A DNA stretch of 63,770 nt, taken from positions 1 to 63,770 of the forward strand of contig JBBEBQ010000024.1 in assembly GCA_040882285.1 (NCBI GenBank), read 5' to 3'. Each line of letters opens with the position of its first letter. Position 1 is the first letter of the stretch. The DNA comes from Gemmatimonadaceae bacterium. GTDB lineage: Bacteria; Gemmatimonadota; Gemmatimonadetes; Gemmatimonadales; Gemmatimonadaceae. This document shows positions 7,842 through 17,081 of the stretch, in pieces. Position numbers and translations under genes: made by a program. Below the pieces are notes generated by a model. It was given only the letters and a program-made list of their open reading frames with translations, was not told the DNA's origin and did no database searches.

Positions 7842-9410
7842 ATGTCGCATCCCGCCAAATCGGTATTGTGGGTCGACGACGAGAGCGAGCTGCTCGAATC
7901 GCATCGCATCTTCCTGCGCTCGAAAGGCTATGACGTCGAGTGGGCCAGCAACGCGGACGACGCCGTCGAGCTTCTCCGCCGCCGGCCCTTCGACATCCTG
8001 CTCCTCGACGAGCAGATGCCGGGCAAGCGCGGGCTCGAGGCCTATCGCGAAGTCCGGGAGCTGGCTCCGAATCTCCCGGTCGTCATGGTCACCAAGAGCG
8101 AGGAGGACTCCACGCTCCGCGAGGCGATCGGCGTCAACATCCTCGACTACCTGATCAAGCCGATAAACCCGCGGCAGGTCCTCTCGGTCATCACGCGCAT
8201 CCTGGACGGGCCGAAGATCAGGCAGCAGGCGGTCAGCCGTTCCTTCGTCGAGCGATTTCGCGACCTCGAGGCCCAGCGCGAGCGCGACCTCGACTGGCGC
8301 GGCTGGATCGAACGGTTCGACGAGTTCACGCGCTGGGACGTGGACCTCGCCGCCTCCGGCGAGATGGGGCTGCACGACTCGCTCCGCGGCCTCTATCCGA
8401 ACATGCACCGCGAGTTCGCGGCCTACATGAAGGATGCGTATCCCGCGTGGCTCGCCGACCTCGGCGGCAACAGGCCGCCGCTGTCGGTGGACATCGTCTC
8501 GGAATTCCTCGTTCCGATCCTGCAGCGCGAGAAAGCGGCGGTCTTCATCGTGGTGGACTGCCTCCGCCTCGACCAGTGGCGCGTGCTCGAGCCGCTGCTC
8601 GCGCCGTTCTTCGACGTCGAGACCACGCACTACTACGCGGTCCTTCCCACCGCGACACCGTACTCGCGCAACTCGCTTTTCAGCGGGCTCTTTCCCGGCG
8701 AGATCGCGAGCCGGTATCCGGACTGGTGGGGCACCCCCGACCGCGAGGACGAGTCGCTCAACGCGCACGAGCGCGAGCTGCTCGAGAAGCAGCTCGCCGA
8801 GCTGGGTGGCGGGGGCGGAGTGCGCTACAGCAAGATCTCGACGGCGGCGAACTCCGACGATCTCGAGCGCCACATGGGCACGGCCATCGCGCAGGCCGGC
8901 ATCAGCGCGTTCGTCTTCAACTTCGTGGACCTGCTCACCCACGGCCGCAGCGAATCACAGATCCTGTACGAGGTCGCGCGCGACGAGATCGCGCTCAGAC
9001 AGATCACGAAGCAGTGGTTCCAGCGCTCCGCGCTGCTCAGTCTCCTCAAGGAAGCGTCGCGCCGGAAGGTAACAGTGCTGCTCACGACCGATCACGGGTC
9101 GATTCACTGCAACACGCCGGCGACGGTCTTCGCCAAGCGCGACGCGACGCTCAACCTTCGCTACAAGTTCGGCGAGGATCTCCGCGCCGAACGCCCCGAG
9201 CAGGCACTGCTCTTTCCGAAGGAGGAAGCGATCAAGCTGCCGAAGAAAGGGCGCGGCGCGAACACGCTCCTGGCCACCGGCGACTGCTTCTTCGTGTATC
9301 CCACGAAGCTGCGGGAGTATCAGAGCAGGTACCGCGGATCGTTCCTGCACGGCGGAGTGACGCCGGAGGAAGTCATTCTGCCGCTGGCGCTGCTGACTCC
9401 GCGAGCCTGA
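7842..9410 (+). CDS. PorX-like response regulator with PglZ phosphatase/phosphodiesterase domain
   Basis: 522 residues from the ATG at 7842. An N-terminal receiver domain (residues 1-120) has the acidic pair VDDES near 12-13, phospho-acceptor Asp near 56 (LLLDEQMPG) and conserved Lys in LIKPINP. A linker leads to a PglZ/alkaline-phosphatase-superfamily domain. Metal and catalytic positions are visible: Asp about 239 (IVVDCLRLD), Thr about 272 in PTATPYSRNSLFSGL, Asp/His in VDLLTHGR and TTDHGSIHC. This is the architecture of PorX, which in Bacteroidetes controls the type IX secretion system and is reported to hydrolyse oligonucleotides. No T9SS gene is seen here, so the target is unknown. The next gene, an ABC exporter, starts 6 nt after its stop. 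The frame is open upstream through the inverted repeat, but the standard REC start sets the 5' end. Confidence 0.88.
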   Translation: MSHPAKSVLWVDDESELLESHRIFLRSKGYDVEWASNADDAVELLRRRPFDILLLDEQMPGKRGLEAYREVRELAPNLPVVMVTKSEEDSTLREAIGVNILDYLIKPINPRQVLSVITRILDGPKIRQQAVSRSFVERFRDLEAQRERDLDWRGWIERFDEFTRWDVDLAASGEMGLHDSLRGLYPNMHREFAAYMKDAYPAWLADLGGNRPPLSVDIVSEFLVPILQREKAAVFIVVDCLRLDQWRVLEPLLAPFFDVETTHYYAVLPTATPYSRNSLFSGLFPGEIASRYPDWWGTPDREDESLNAHERELLEKQLAELGGGGGVRYSKISTAANSDDLERHMGTAIAQAGISAFVFNFVDLLTHGRSESQILYEVARDEIALRQITKQWFQRSALLSLLKEASRRKVTVLLTTDHGSIHCNTPATVFAKRDATLNLRYKFGEDLRAERPEQALLFPKEEAIKLPKKGRGANTLLATGDCFFVYPTKLREYQSRYRGSFLHGGVTPEEVILPLALLTPRA

Positions 9411-9415
9411 CGCGA

Positions 9416-11245
9416 GTGTACCGCCGCCTGCTGCCATATCTGCGACCGCATGCGTGGCGGATGGGTGCCACGATGCTGTGCAACATCGCCGCGGCGGTGC
9501 TCGACGCCTTCACGCTCGCGCTGCTGATTCCTTTCCTCAACATCCTGTTCGATCAGCCGGCCATCTCACTCAAGGCAGGTTGGGTGAGCGACCTCCTCAA
9601 CGCCACGGTCGGCGCGCTGCTCGATCCCGCCGACAAGATGGGATCGCTGCGAGGTGTCATTCTCATCGTCGTCGCGACGATGCTGCTCAAGAACCTGCTC
9701 GTCTGGCTCAGCTCCTCTCTCGGTGCCACGCTGCAGGAGTACGTCACCCGCGATCTCCGCAACGCGGTTTACCGGCATCTGGTGAAGCTCCCTCTCGGCT
9801 ACTTCACGCGGATGAAGAGCGGTCAGATTCTCTCGCGCATAATCAACGACACCGCGGAGACCCGCGTGGTGCTGACCCACCTGATGACGCACTCGCTGCG
9901 GAGTGTCGCGCTGGTGATCAGCTACCTGGCGTTTCTCGTGGGAATCTCGTGGAAGCTGACGTTGATCTCGCTGTTCGTGGTGCCGGTCCTGATCGGCGCG
10001 ATGCAGCCGATGCTGCGCAAGCTTCGGAAGGGGGCGCGCCGCCGGGGCGCCGTCCACGGCGAGATGACCAGCGTCGTGCAGGAAACGGTTGGCGGCATTC
10101 GACTGGTGAAATCCTTCGGGGCGGAGCGGTATGAGGAGCGGCGGTTCCTCGAGGCGAGTGGGAGTTACGCCAACAGCACCATCAAGCTGACGCGGCTGGC
10201 GTATCTGGCGCCGCCTCTCACGGAGGTAGTCGGAACGATCATGGCGCTGTTCCTGCTATGGATCGGCGCCCAGGAAGTTCTCCTGCACCGGACGATGTCC
10301 GGCGCCGACCTGATCGCCTTTCTCATGTTCGTACTACGCTTGCTGAGCCCGCTCAAGCAGCTGTCGCAGGTCCCGACCCTCGCGCAGTCGTCGCTCGCGT
10401 CCGCCGAGCGGCTGTTCGACGTGCTCGACGCGCCGGCGGAGACGCAGCTCGACAAGGGCAGGGTCGCGACCGCGACGTTCGAGCAGGAAGTGGCGTTCGA
10501 CAGAGTCTCGTTCGCCTACGATGGGGAGCCCGTGCTGCAGAACGTGAGCTTCACCGCTCCGAAAGGCTCGGTGGTCGCGCTGGTGGGGCCGAGCGGCGCG
10601 GGCAAAACCACACTCGTCGATCTAATCCCGCGATTCTATCAGCCCGATCGGGGGCGGATCACGATCGACGGCGTGGACACGCGGGAGATCCGGCTGGACG
10701 CGCTGCGCAGCCTGATGGGTATCGTCGGACAGGACACCGTTCTGTTCAACGACACCGTGCGAAGCAATATCGCTTACGGCGCGCCGGAGCAGTTCCCGGC
10801 CGGCCGGATCGAGGAGGCGGCGAAAGCGGCGAACGCGCACGACTTCATCACCGAGCTGCCCGAGGGCTACGGCACTATCCTCGGCGAGCGGGGGACGCGG
10901 CTCTCGGGCGGCCAGAGGCAGCGCATCGCCATCGCCCGGGCGCTGCTGCACGACCCGCCGATCCTGATACTCGACGAGGCCACTTCCGCGCTCGACACGG
11001 AATCGGAGCGGCTCGTGCAGGAGGCGATCGAGCGGCTGCTCGCGGGGCGGACGGTGTTCGTGATCGCGCACAGATTATCCACGATCGTGCACGCGGATAT
11101 CATCCTCGTCATGGATCGCGGCGTAGTGGTCGAGCGGGGAACCCACACTGAGCTCATGGCGAAGAAAGGCGTGTACAACCGGCTGTACTCTTTGCAGTTC
11201 CGCGAGGCCGACGTAGTGGGTGCCGGCGTCGGAGCGGGGATCTGA
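9416..11245 (+). CDS. ABC exporter, fused permease and ATPase (MsbA-like)
   Basis: 609 residues from GTG 9416. The N-terminal half is a six-helix type IV exporter membrane domain (hydrophobic stretches from LCNIAAAVLDAFTLALLIPF onward, with the inner helix LKNLLVWLSSSLG). The C-terminal half is a complete nucleotide-binding domain: Walker A GPSGAGKTT, Q-loop IVGQDTVLFND, signature LSGGQRQR, Walker B ILILDEATSALD and the switch His in VIAHRLST. Position before glycosyltransferases and a lipid A-type acyltransferase suggests flipping of a lipid-linked saccharide or lipid A across the inner membrane; that substrate is inferred. A long open extension upstream is only antisense to the previous gene. 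It shares one base with the next gene (TGATG). Confidence 0.9.
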   Translation: MYRRLLPYLRPHAWRMGATMLCNIAAAVLDAFTLALLIPFLNILFDQPAISLKAGWVSDLLNATVGALLDPADKMGSLRGVILIVVATMLLKNLLVWLSSSLGATLQEYVTRDLRNAVYRHLVKLPLGYFTRMKSGQILSRIINDTAETRVVLTHLMTHSLRSVALVISYLAFLVGISWKLTLISLFVVPVLIGAMQPMLRKLRKGARRRGAVHGEMTSVVQETVGGIRLVKSFGAERYEERRFLEASGSYANSTIKLTRLAYLAPPLTEVVGTIMALFLLWIGAQEVLLHRTMSGADLIAFLMFVLRLLSPLKQLSQVPTLAQSSLASAERLFDVLDAPAETQLDKGRVATATFEQEVAFDRVSFAYDGEPVLQNVSFTAPKGSVVALVGPSGAGKTTLVDLIPRFYQPDRGRITIDGVDTREIRLDALRSLMGIVGQDTVLFNDTVRSNIAYGAPEQFPAGRIEEAAKAANAHDFITELPEGYGTILGERGTRLSGGQRQRIAIARALLHDPPILILDEATSALDTESERLVQEAIERLLAGRTVFVIAHRLSTIVHADIILVMDRGVVVERGTHTELMAKKGVYNRLYSLQFREADVVGAGVGAGI

Positions 11246-12360
11246 TGCGCGCTCTCTTCCTCTACACCGACGTGGAGTGGTCGGGATCGGCCAGGGCATT
11301 CTCCGTCGCCGCCCGGGCTTTCGCCGAAGCCGGCGATCCTGTGACCTTCGTGGTGGATCAGCAGGCGCACGTGCGGGAGCACGTCCCGGGCGCGGGGTCC
11401 GACATAGCCGAGCTGGACGCGAGCGGAGGCTGGCTGAACGCGGCGCTGGCTTTGCGAAAGATCGTGCGGCAGAAGAACCCGGACGTGGTGTTCGTGCACA
11501 CGGATCGCGAGCACCTCATCGCCGGCGTGGCGTGCTGGCTCGCGCGGCGCGGGGGCATCGTGCGGCGGACTCCGGCGGGCACGCGGCTGTTCATGGGAAC
11601 CGGCGCGCGGATCGCCGCGCGCCTGAGACGCACGGTGTACCTCTTCACCCACGAAGCGGACGCCCGCGCCGCCGTACTGCCGCGCGACGCCAAGACGGTT
11701 GTCGCCGAGCTGGGCGTGGATCCCGCGCGGTATCCCGTGGATCTCGAGGGCGAGGAGCTCGCGCAGGCGGAAGCGGCGACGCCGGAGAGCGACAAGGGAT
11801 CGCACTTCCTCTGCATCTACGATCTGCACGCCCGCGGGCGCGCGGCGATGGCGATACGCACGCTGGCCATGCTCGCACCGCGCCATCCGGCCGTGCACCT
11901 GTTCGTGGTCGGGCCCGGCTCCGACTACGAGGACGTGCGCATGCACATCGCGGCCGTGGACCTGCTCCCGCGCGTCAGCCTGCTGGGCGAACGCGACGAC
12001 GTCGCGTCGCTGATCGCGGCGGCGGATCTCGGCTGGGTCGCGTGCGAGGGGGACGAAGCCGCGTTCGCGATGCTCGACATGATGGCGCTCGGAGTGCCAG
12101 TCGTGACCGCGGAGGACGCGATCGCGCGGCGGTACGTCGCCGACGGCATCAGCGGCCTCGTGGTTCCGTGGGGAGATGCCGCGCTCGCCGCCGGGATGGT
12201 CGCGGGTCTGCTCGCGAGCCCGGAGCGGATCGACGCCATGGGCGAAGCGGCGCGGGCGCGAGTCGCGCGCGACTTCGGCGAGCGCCCCATGCTGGAAGGA
12301 TTCGATCGCGCCGCCTCTCTGGCGCGCGACGGCAAGCGGGGACACGCGCCGCAGCAGTGA
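11245..12360 (+). CDS. Glycosyltransferase (GT-B fold, GT4-like)
   Basis: 371 residues. The N-terminal Rossmann half starts MRALFLYTDVEWSGSARAF, a typical GT-B acceptor domain. The C-terminal half carries FLCIYDLHARGRAAMAIR, then HLFVVGPGSDYEDV and the donor-binding segment MLDMMALGVPVVTAE. Sugar and acceptor cannot be told from sequence. It is cotranscribed with the exporter (start overlaps that stop by 1 nt) and followed 19 nt later by a second glycosyltransferase. Likely role: envelope glycolipid or LPS core assembly. Confidence 0.82.
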   Translation: MRALFLYTDVEWSGSARAFSVAARAFAEAGDPVTFVVDQQAHVREHVPGAGSDIAELDASGGWLNAALALRKIVRQKNPDVVFVHTDREHLIAGVACWLARRGGIVRRTPAGTRLFMGTGARIAARLRRTVYLFTHEADARAAVLPRDAKTVVAELGVDPARYPVDLEGEELAQAEAATPESDKGSHFLCIYDLHARGRAAMAIRTLAMLAPRHPAVHLFVVGPGSDYEDVRMHIAAVDLLPRVSLLGERDDVASLIAAADLGWVACEGDEAAFAMLDMMALGVPVVTAEDAIARRYVADGISGLVVPWGDAALAAGMVAGLLASPERIDAMGEAARARVARDFGERPMLEGFDRAASLARDGKRGHAPQQ

Positions 12361-12379
12361 CCGACAGCGCGGTTTGTCC

Positions 12380-13543
12380 GTGAGGCACCTCTTCGTCACG
12401 CAGGACTACGGACCCGATCTCGGCGGTATGGCCAGGCGCCACGTCGAGATATGCAGGCGCCTGTCTCCGGATGCCGTGACCGTCTCGACCGTCGCGGCTT
12501 CGGATGAAGGCGCGTTCGACGGCGGCGAGCCGTACCCCATCCACCGACAGCGATTTGGCTTCGCGCAGGCCAATCGTACGGGGAATCGAATTCGCTGGGC
12601 GCGCGACCTCGCCGGCATGGCGGGCGATTTCGACATCATCCACGCGGGCAACATTCGCGCATCCGGCTACGCCGCGTGGTGGGCGGCGCGGCGCGCACGC
12701 ATCCCTTATCTCGTGTACGTCAACGGCGGCGACCTGCTGCGGGAGAGGCGAAAGGCGAAGAGGCTCGTGCGCCGGCTCGGCGCGCGCCGGATATTCTCGT
12801 CGGCCGCCGGCATCGTGGCGACTTCGCGCTGGGTGGCCGATCTCTCGGCCGAGGTAATGCGCGCGGTCGGTGTGCGCTCGCCGCCGCCGATCAGAGCGTT
12901 CGATCTCGGTACCGATCCCGCATGGCTTTATCCACGCGCCGACAGCGGCGTGCTGCGCGCGCGGTGGAACGTGGGATCCGCGCCGTTGATCATCACGGTC
13001 GCGCGACTCGTGCCGCACAAAGGCCAGGACATGGGGATCCGCGCGCTCGCCAGGCTCAGGCCCGAGTTTCCGGAGCTTCGCTACGTGCTGGTGGGCGAGG
13101 GGCCGGACGAGCAAAGGTTGCGCGCGCTGGCGCAATCTCTCGGCGTAGGGGACCGCGTCGTCTTCGCGGGCGTGCTGGATGACTCGGAGCTGCCGGACGC
13201 GTACTCGGCGGCGACGGTTTACCTCGGCGCCTCACGCATCGAGCGGGAGATCGACGTCGAGGGGTTCGGCATCTCGTTCATCGAGGCCGCGGCCTGCGGA
13301 CTGGCCTCCGTCGCGGGCGATTCGGGCGGTGTCCGATCCGCCGTGCGGGACGGTGAGACCGGACTCCTGGTGTCGCCTGTGGACGTGGGCGCGATCGCGG
13401 GTGCGCTGGAGCTGCTGCTCCGGGACGAGAAGCTGCGCACGGAAATGGGCGCGGCAGGTCGCGCAGCCGTCGACACGCACTACAACTGGGATCGCGTGGC
13501 GAGTGACACCCGGGCGTTCGCGCGCGACGTTACGCGGAGATGA
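12380..13543 (+). CDS. Glycosyltransferase family 4 protein
   Basis: 387 residues from GTG 12380 (a TTG lies two codons earlier at 12374). Standard GT4 features: N-terminal HLFVTQDYGPDLGGMARR, the linker PLIITVARLVPHKGQDMGIR, YVLVGEGPDEQRLR, then VEGFGISFIEAAACGLASVAGDSGG, which holds the EX7E-type donor site, and ETGLLVSPVD. Retaining sugar transfer from a nucleotide-sugar is the family reaction. It overlaps the acyltransferase start by 4 nt. The frame is open further upstream inside the previous gene, but homology-like sequence begins at the GTG. Confidence 0.88.
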   Translation: MRHLFVTQDYGPDLGGMARRHVEICRRLSPDAVTVSTVAASDEGAFDGGEPYPIHRQRFGFAQANRTGNRIRWARDLAGMAGDFDIIHAGNIRASGYAAWWAARRARIPYLVYVNGGDLLRERRKAKRLVRRLGARRIFSSAAGIVATSRWVADLSAEVMRAVGVRSPPPIRAFDLGTDPAWLYPRADSGVLRARWNVGSAPLIITVARLVPHKGQDMGIRALARLRPEFPELRYVLVGEGPDEQRLRALAQSLGVGDRVVFAGVLDDSELPDAYSAATVYLGASRIEREIDVEGFGISFIEAAACGLASVAGDSGGVRSAVRDGETGLLVSPVDVGAIAGALELLLRDEKLRTEMGAAGRAAVDTHYNWDRVASDTRAFARDVTRR

Positions 13544-14469
13544 AATCACTGCAACACCGCGCCGAGTACGGGGCGCTGCGCGGCCTGGTGCGGGCACTCG
13601 GCGCGGTCCCCTGGGACCGGGCGGGCCGGATCGGGGCCGGAGTCGGGGCGATGGGGTACCGGCCGCTCGGCGTGCGCAGGCGCGTGGTCGAGCGACAGAT
13701 CGCTGCAGCGTTTCCGGAGCTGTCGAGGGAACAGGTGGCGGAGATGGCCAAGCGCTCCTACGAGCACCTCGGGCGGTCCTCCATCGAGACCGCGCTGCTC
13801 CCGGGACTCGGTCAGGCAGGTGTCTTGCGACTGGTCAGCGAAGTCGAGAACTGGGACATCGTCGAGCGGGCGCACGCCGCGGGCCGGGGGATCGTCATCG
13901 TGGCCGGCCACCTGGGAAACTGGGAGCTGGCCGCGGCGTACATCGCGGCGCGGGGCGTGCCGCTCGACGTGATCGTTCGCAAGATGGGGAACCCGTTCTT
14001 CGACAGGTATCTGAATCAGACGCGGGAGCAGCTGGGAGTGAACGTCGTGTACGACGCGCAGGCCGTGCGGCACACGCCGCGCGCGCTGAGAGAGGGGCGG
14101 GCCGTCGGCTTCGTCGCGGACCAGGGCGTGCGGGGCCTGGCCTCGACGTTCGTGCCGTTCTTCGGCCGGCCGGCGAAGACGCCGCGCGGCGCGGCCGTGT
14201 TCGCGCTGCGGTTCGGGGCGCCCGTCGTTTTCGTGGCCGCGCTGCGCAAGCCCGACGGCAGCTATCTCGTCGGCTTCGAGGAAGTCGCGGTGGTGAATAC
14301 CGGAGATCGCGAGCGCGACGTGGACGCGGTGGTGCTGCGCTTCACCCAGGTGCTGGAGAATTGGGTGCGGCGCGCGCCGGAGCAGTACTTCTGGCAGCAT
14401 CGCAGGTGGCGCAGGCAGCCGCCGGACACGCCGCCGGAGCTGCGCGACCCGGCGGCGGAGCCGGGATGA
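13540..14469 (+). CDS. Lysophospholipid/lipid A acyltransferase (LpxL/HtrB family)
   Basis: 309 residues, family-typical. The catalytic H(x4)E motif is in IVAGHLGNWELA around residue 128. Other LpxL-type marks are FPELSREQVAEMAKRSYEHLGRS and FVADQGVRGLASTFVPFFGRPA. The enzyme adds a secondary acyl chain to lipid A or a related lipid at the inner membrane. It ends a run of overlapping genes (exporter, two glycosyltransferases, acyltransferase), so the operon probably builds and exports a lipid-anchored saccharide. The ATGA overlap (13540-13543) fixes the start. Confidence 0.9.
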   Translation: MKSLQHRAEYGALRGLVRALGAVPWDRAGRIGAGVGAMGYRPLGVRRRVVERQIAAAFPELSREQVAEMAKRSYEHLGRSSIETALLPGLGQAGVLRLVSEVENWDIVERAHAAGRGIVIVAGHLGNWELAAAYIAARGVPLDVIVRKMGNPFFDRYLNQTREQLGVNVVYDAQAVRHTPRALREGRAVGFVADQGVRGLASTFVPFFGRPAKTPRGAAVFALRFGAPVVFVAALRKPDGSYLVGFEEVAVVNTGDRERDVDAVVLRFTQVLENWVRRAPEQYFWQHRRWRRQPPDTPPELRDPAAEPG

Positions 14470-14473
14470 CGCG

Positions 14474-15415
14474 ATGCTAGATCCCAAACAGCGAAGACGG
14501 CTCATGCGCGATCGGCGCGCGCAGATCGGGCTGGTGGTCGTCATCATGATCATCGGCGCCGCGATCTTCGCGCCGCTGCTCGCGCTGCACGATCCGGTCG
14601 GAATCGATCTCGCCCGCATGCTCGAGAGCCCGTCTGCCGAGCACTGGATGGGAACCGACATCCAGGGTCGCGATGTGTGGGCGCGGCTGGTGTACGGCGC
14701 GCGCGTGTCCATCGCGGTCGGCGTGATCTCCCAGGGCATCGCGCTGTTTCTCGGAGTGCTGCTCGGTCTCGTCGCCGGTTATTACGGCGGCTGGATCGAC
14801 GAGCTGGTGATGCGGCTCGCGGACGTGACGCTCGCTTTCCCGACGCTGCTGCTCCTGATCGCGATGGTCGCGGCGCTGCAGCCGTCGATGGTCGTGGTGT
14901 TCGCGACGATCGGTGTCGTGGGGTGGGCGGGAATGGCGCGGCTCGTGCGCGGCCAGGTGCTCGTTGTCAGGCAGCTCGAGTACATTCAGGCGATCCGCGC
15001 GCTCGGCGCGAAAGACAGAACGATCATCGTGAAGCACGTGCTGCCGAACGTCATCGCGCCGGTGGTGATCGCGGCCACGCTCGGCGTGGCGGGCGCGATC
15101 ATGGCGGAGGCGGCGCTGTCCTTCCTCGGGCTCGGCATCCAGCCGCCGACGCCCAGCTGGGGCTCGATGATCGCCGACGGCCGCGATCTCGATCAGCTGC
15201 GCAACGCGCCGTGGACCTCGGTGTTTCCGGGTGTCGCGATCGGCGCTTCGGTGCTGGGATTCAATTTGCTGGGAGACGCCTTGCGCGACGCGCTCGACCC
15301 GCGGTACGTCGAGGGCAGGATGCCGAAGGGCACGGAGATGCCCGAGGAAACCGACATGCCGAACGAGGCCGAGCTGGCGGTGTCCGCCGCGCCTCAACCG
15401 GGGACCATGCCATGA
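14474..15415 (+). CDS. Peptide/oligopeptide ABC transporter permease (DppC/OppC family)
   Basis: 313 residues. An N-terminal transmembrane helix (IGLVVVIMIIGAAIFAPLLAL) is followed by the OppC N-terminal block HWMGTDIQGRDVWARLVYGARVS. Five more membrane segments include the EAA-loop motif EYIQAIRALGAKDRTIIVKHVLPN, which contacts the ATPase. It starts 4 nt after the acyltransferase stop. The usual partners (DppB permease, binding protein, two ATPases) are not next to it, which is odd because OppB and OppC work as a heterodimer. The C-terminal tail is acidic and methionine/proline-rich (KGTEMPEETDMPNE). Confidence 0.88.
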   Translation: MLDPKQRRRLMRDRRAQIGLVVVIMIIGAAIFAPLLALHDPVGIDLARMLESPSAEHWMGTDIQGRDVWARLVYGARVSIAVGVISQGIALFLGVLLGLVAGYYGGWIDELVMRLADVTLAFPTLLLLIAMVAALQPSMVVVFATIGVVGWAGMARLVRGQVLVVRQLEYIQAIRALGAKDRTIIVKHVLPNVIAPVVIAATLGVAGAIMAEAALSFLGLGIQPPTPSWGSMIADGRDLDQLRNAPWTSVFPGVAIGASVLGFNLLGDALRDALDPRYVEGRMPKGTEMPEETDMPNEAELAVSAAPQPGTMP

Positions 15416-16587
15416 GGAACATCGTTATGAAGCTCGTAGCGGCTCTGCTCGCCATCAGTTGCTCCAATGGGGGGCCGGGCGATCCCGGCATCATCACCCC
15501 GAACGTCGAGCTGGCGCTGCAGTCGGTTGCGAGCGGGCTGAGCTCACCAGTGCATCTCGCATCGCCGCCGAACGACGACCGCTTGTTCGTCGTCGAGCAG
15601 CCGGGGCAGATTCGCATCATCCAGAACGGAACGGTTCTGGACGCGCCCTTTCTCGACATCCGCGAACGCGTCCAGTACGGAGGGGAGGAAGGCCTGCTCA
15701 GCATCGCTTTTCATCCGATGTACGCGACCAACGGCCTTTTCTTCGTGTACTTCACGAACAAGAACGGTGATATACAGATCGACCGCTATACCGCCATGCC
15801 AGCGTCGTCGAACACGGCGAATCCATCGTCCGCCAGGACGATCATCATCATCCCCCATCCCACTTTCGGCAATCACAATGGTGGGCAACTGGCATTCGGG
15901 CCAGACGGCTTTCTTTACATGGGAACCGGTGACGGCGGCTCGGGCGGCGATCCGCCGAACAACGCGCAGAGTCTCAATATTTTGCTCGGGAAAATTCTGC
16001 GACTGGATGTGAGCCAGGACCCCTACGCGATCCCGTCGTTGAACCCGTTTAGAAACACGCCGGGCGCCCGGGCCGAGATCTGGGCGTATGGACTGCGAAA
16101 TCCCTGGCGTTTTTCCTTCGACCGCGCAGGGGACATGCTGTACATCGGAGACGTGGGCCAGAACAGGCGGGAGGAGATCAATGCCGTGCCGCGGCTAGAG
16201 GGCGGGCTGAATTACGGCTGGAGGATCATGGAGGGGACGTCCTGCTTCAATCCGACGATGCCGAGCGTTCCGCTCCCGACCTGCGACCAATCGAACCTCA
16301 CGCTGCCCGTGCACGAGTATGACACCGGTGGGGGCAACTGCGCCGTCACTGGTGGATTCGTATATCGCGGCACCGCTATTCCGGAAATAAGGGGCCTCTA
16401 CTTCTTCTCGGATTACTGCAAAGGAGGCTTGCGCAGCTTCCGACTGGTGAGCGGCGCCGCGACCGACGTTCGGGAATGGAACGCGGGTGTGGGCGGAACG
16501 ATTACGTCGTTCGGTGAGGACCGGCATGGCGAGCTGTACGTGATCTCGCACGGCGGAACCGTAGGGAAGCTCGTTCGGGCTCCATGA
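15412..16587 (+). CDS. PQQ-dependent sugar (aldose) dehydrogenase-like lipoprotein
   Basis: 391 residues. A short signal sequence ends in LLAISC, a lipobox, so it is probably lipid-anchored in the periplasm or outer membrane. The body matches the soluble glucose dehydrogenase/Yli-type six-bladed propeller: SPVHLASPPNDDRLFVVEQPGQIRI, EEGLLSIAFHPMY, HNGGQLAFGPDGFLYMGTGDGG, WAYGLRNPWRFSFD, IGDVGQNRREEIN and LNYGWRIMEG. The conserved His, Arg and Asn-Pro positions of the PQQ/Ca site are present in these blocks. The substrate is uncertain. It overlaps the permease by 4 nt (ATGA) and the next GNAT gene by 4 nt. Confidence 0.88.
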   Translation: MRNIVMKLVAALLAISCSNGGPGDPGIITPNVELALQSVASGLSSPVHLASPPNDDRLFVVEQPGQIRIIQNGTVLDAPFLDIRERVQYGGEEGLLSIAFHPMYATNGLFFVYFTNKNGDIQIDRYTAMPASSNTANPSSARTIIIIPHPTFGNHNGGQLAFGPDGFLYMGTGDGGSGGDPPNNAQSLNILLGKILRLDVSQDPYAIPSLNPFRNTPGARAEIWAYGLRNPWRFSFDRAGDMLYIGDVGQNRREEINAVPRLEGGLNYGWRIMEGTSCFNPTMPSVPLPTCDQSNLTLPVHEYDTGGGNCAVTGGFVYRGTAIPEIRGLYFFSDYCKGGLRSFRLVSGAATDVREWNAGVGGTITSFGEDRHGELYVISHGGTVGKLVRAP

Positions 16588-17081
16588 GCGCGGTGGGTCT
16601 CCGTCCCGCGACGCGCGATGACGTCCCGCTCATCACGCAGCTCATTCACGAGCTGGCCGAGTACGAGAAGCTCGCGCACACGTGCGTGGCGGACGACGCG
16701 TCGGTCGGCGAGAACCTGTTCGGCCCGAATCCGGCGGCGGAAGTGGTGCTCGCTTTCATCGGCGACGAGCCCGCCGGATTCGCGCTGTTCTTCGAGAATT
16801 ACTCGACGCACCTGAGCCGGCGCGGGATGCACCTCGAGGATTTGTACGTGCGGGAGCATCTGCGCGGGCGGGGGATCGGGAAGCTGTTGCTCTCAAGGCT
16901 AGCTTCGATCGCGGTCGAGCGCGGATACGGCAGGATGGAGTGGTCGGTGCTCCGCTGGAACGAGTCCGCGATCCGGGTCTATGACGCGATTGGGGCGGAG
17001 CCGCTCAGCGGGTGGCTGACTTACCGGCTAACCGGTGACGGCTTGCAACAGATGGCGGCCGGGACTACGAGCGGAGTCTGA
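16584..17081 (+). CDS. GNAT family N-acetyltransferase (diamine acetyltransferase-like)
   Basis: 165 residues, single GNAT domain. The acetyl-CoA pyrophosphate-binding loop is REHLRGRGIGKLLL, preceded by LEDLYVRE and followed by WNESAIRVYDAIGAEPL. The N-terminal RPATRDDVPLITQLIHELAEYEK resembles spermidine/spermine N1-acetyltransferases and their bacterial relatives, so a polyamine or amino-acid amine is a reasonable but unproven substrate. It is coupled to the sugar dehydrogenase (ATGA overlap). Its 3' end overlaps the convergent tyrS gene by 17 nt. Confidence 0.85.
   Translation: MSAVGLRPATRDDVPLITQLIHELAEYEKLAHTCVADDASVGENLFGPNPAAEVVLAFIGDEPAGFALFFENYSTHLSRRGMHLEDLYVREHLRGRGIGKLLLSRLASIAVERGYGRMEWSVLRWNESAIRVYDAIGAEPLSGWLTYRLTGDGLQQMAAGTTSGV

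Noticed and set aside
7194-8942. 582-residue minus-strand open frame across the PorX-like gene
   Set aside because: It is the antisense of a clear REC-PglZ gene; the translation is Arg/Glu/Val-rich with no domain.
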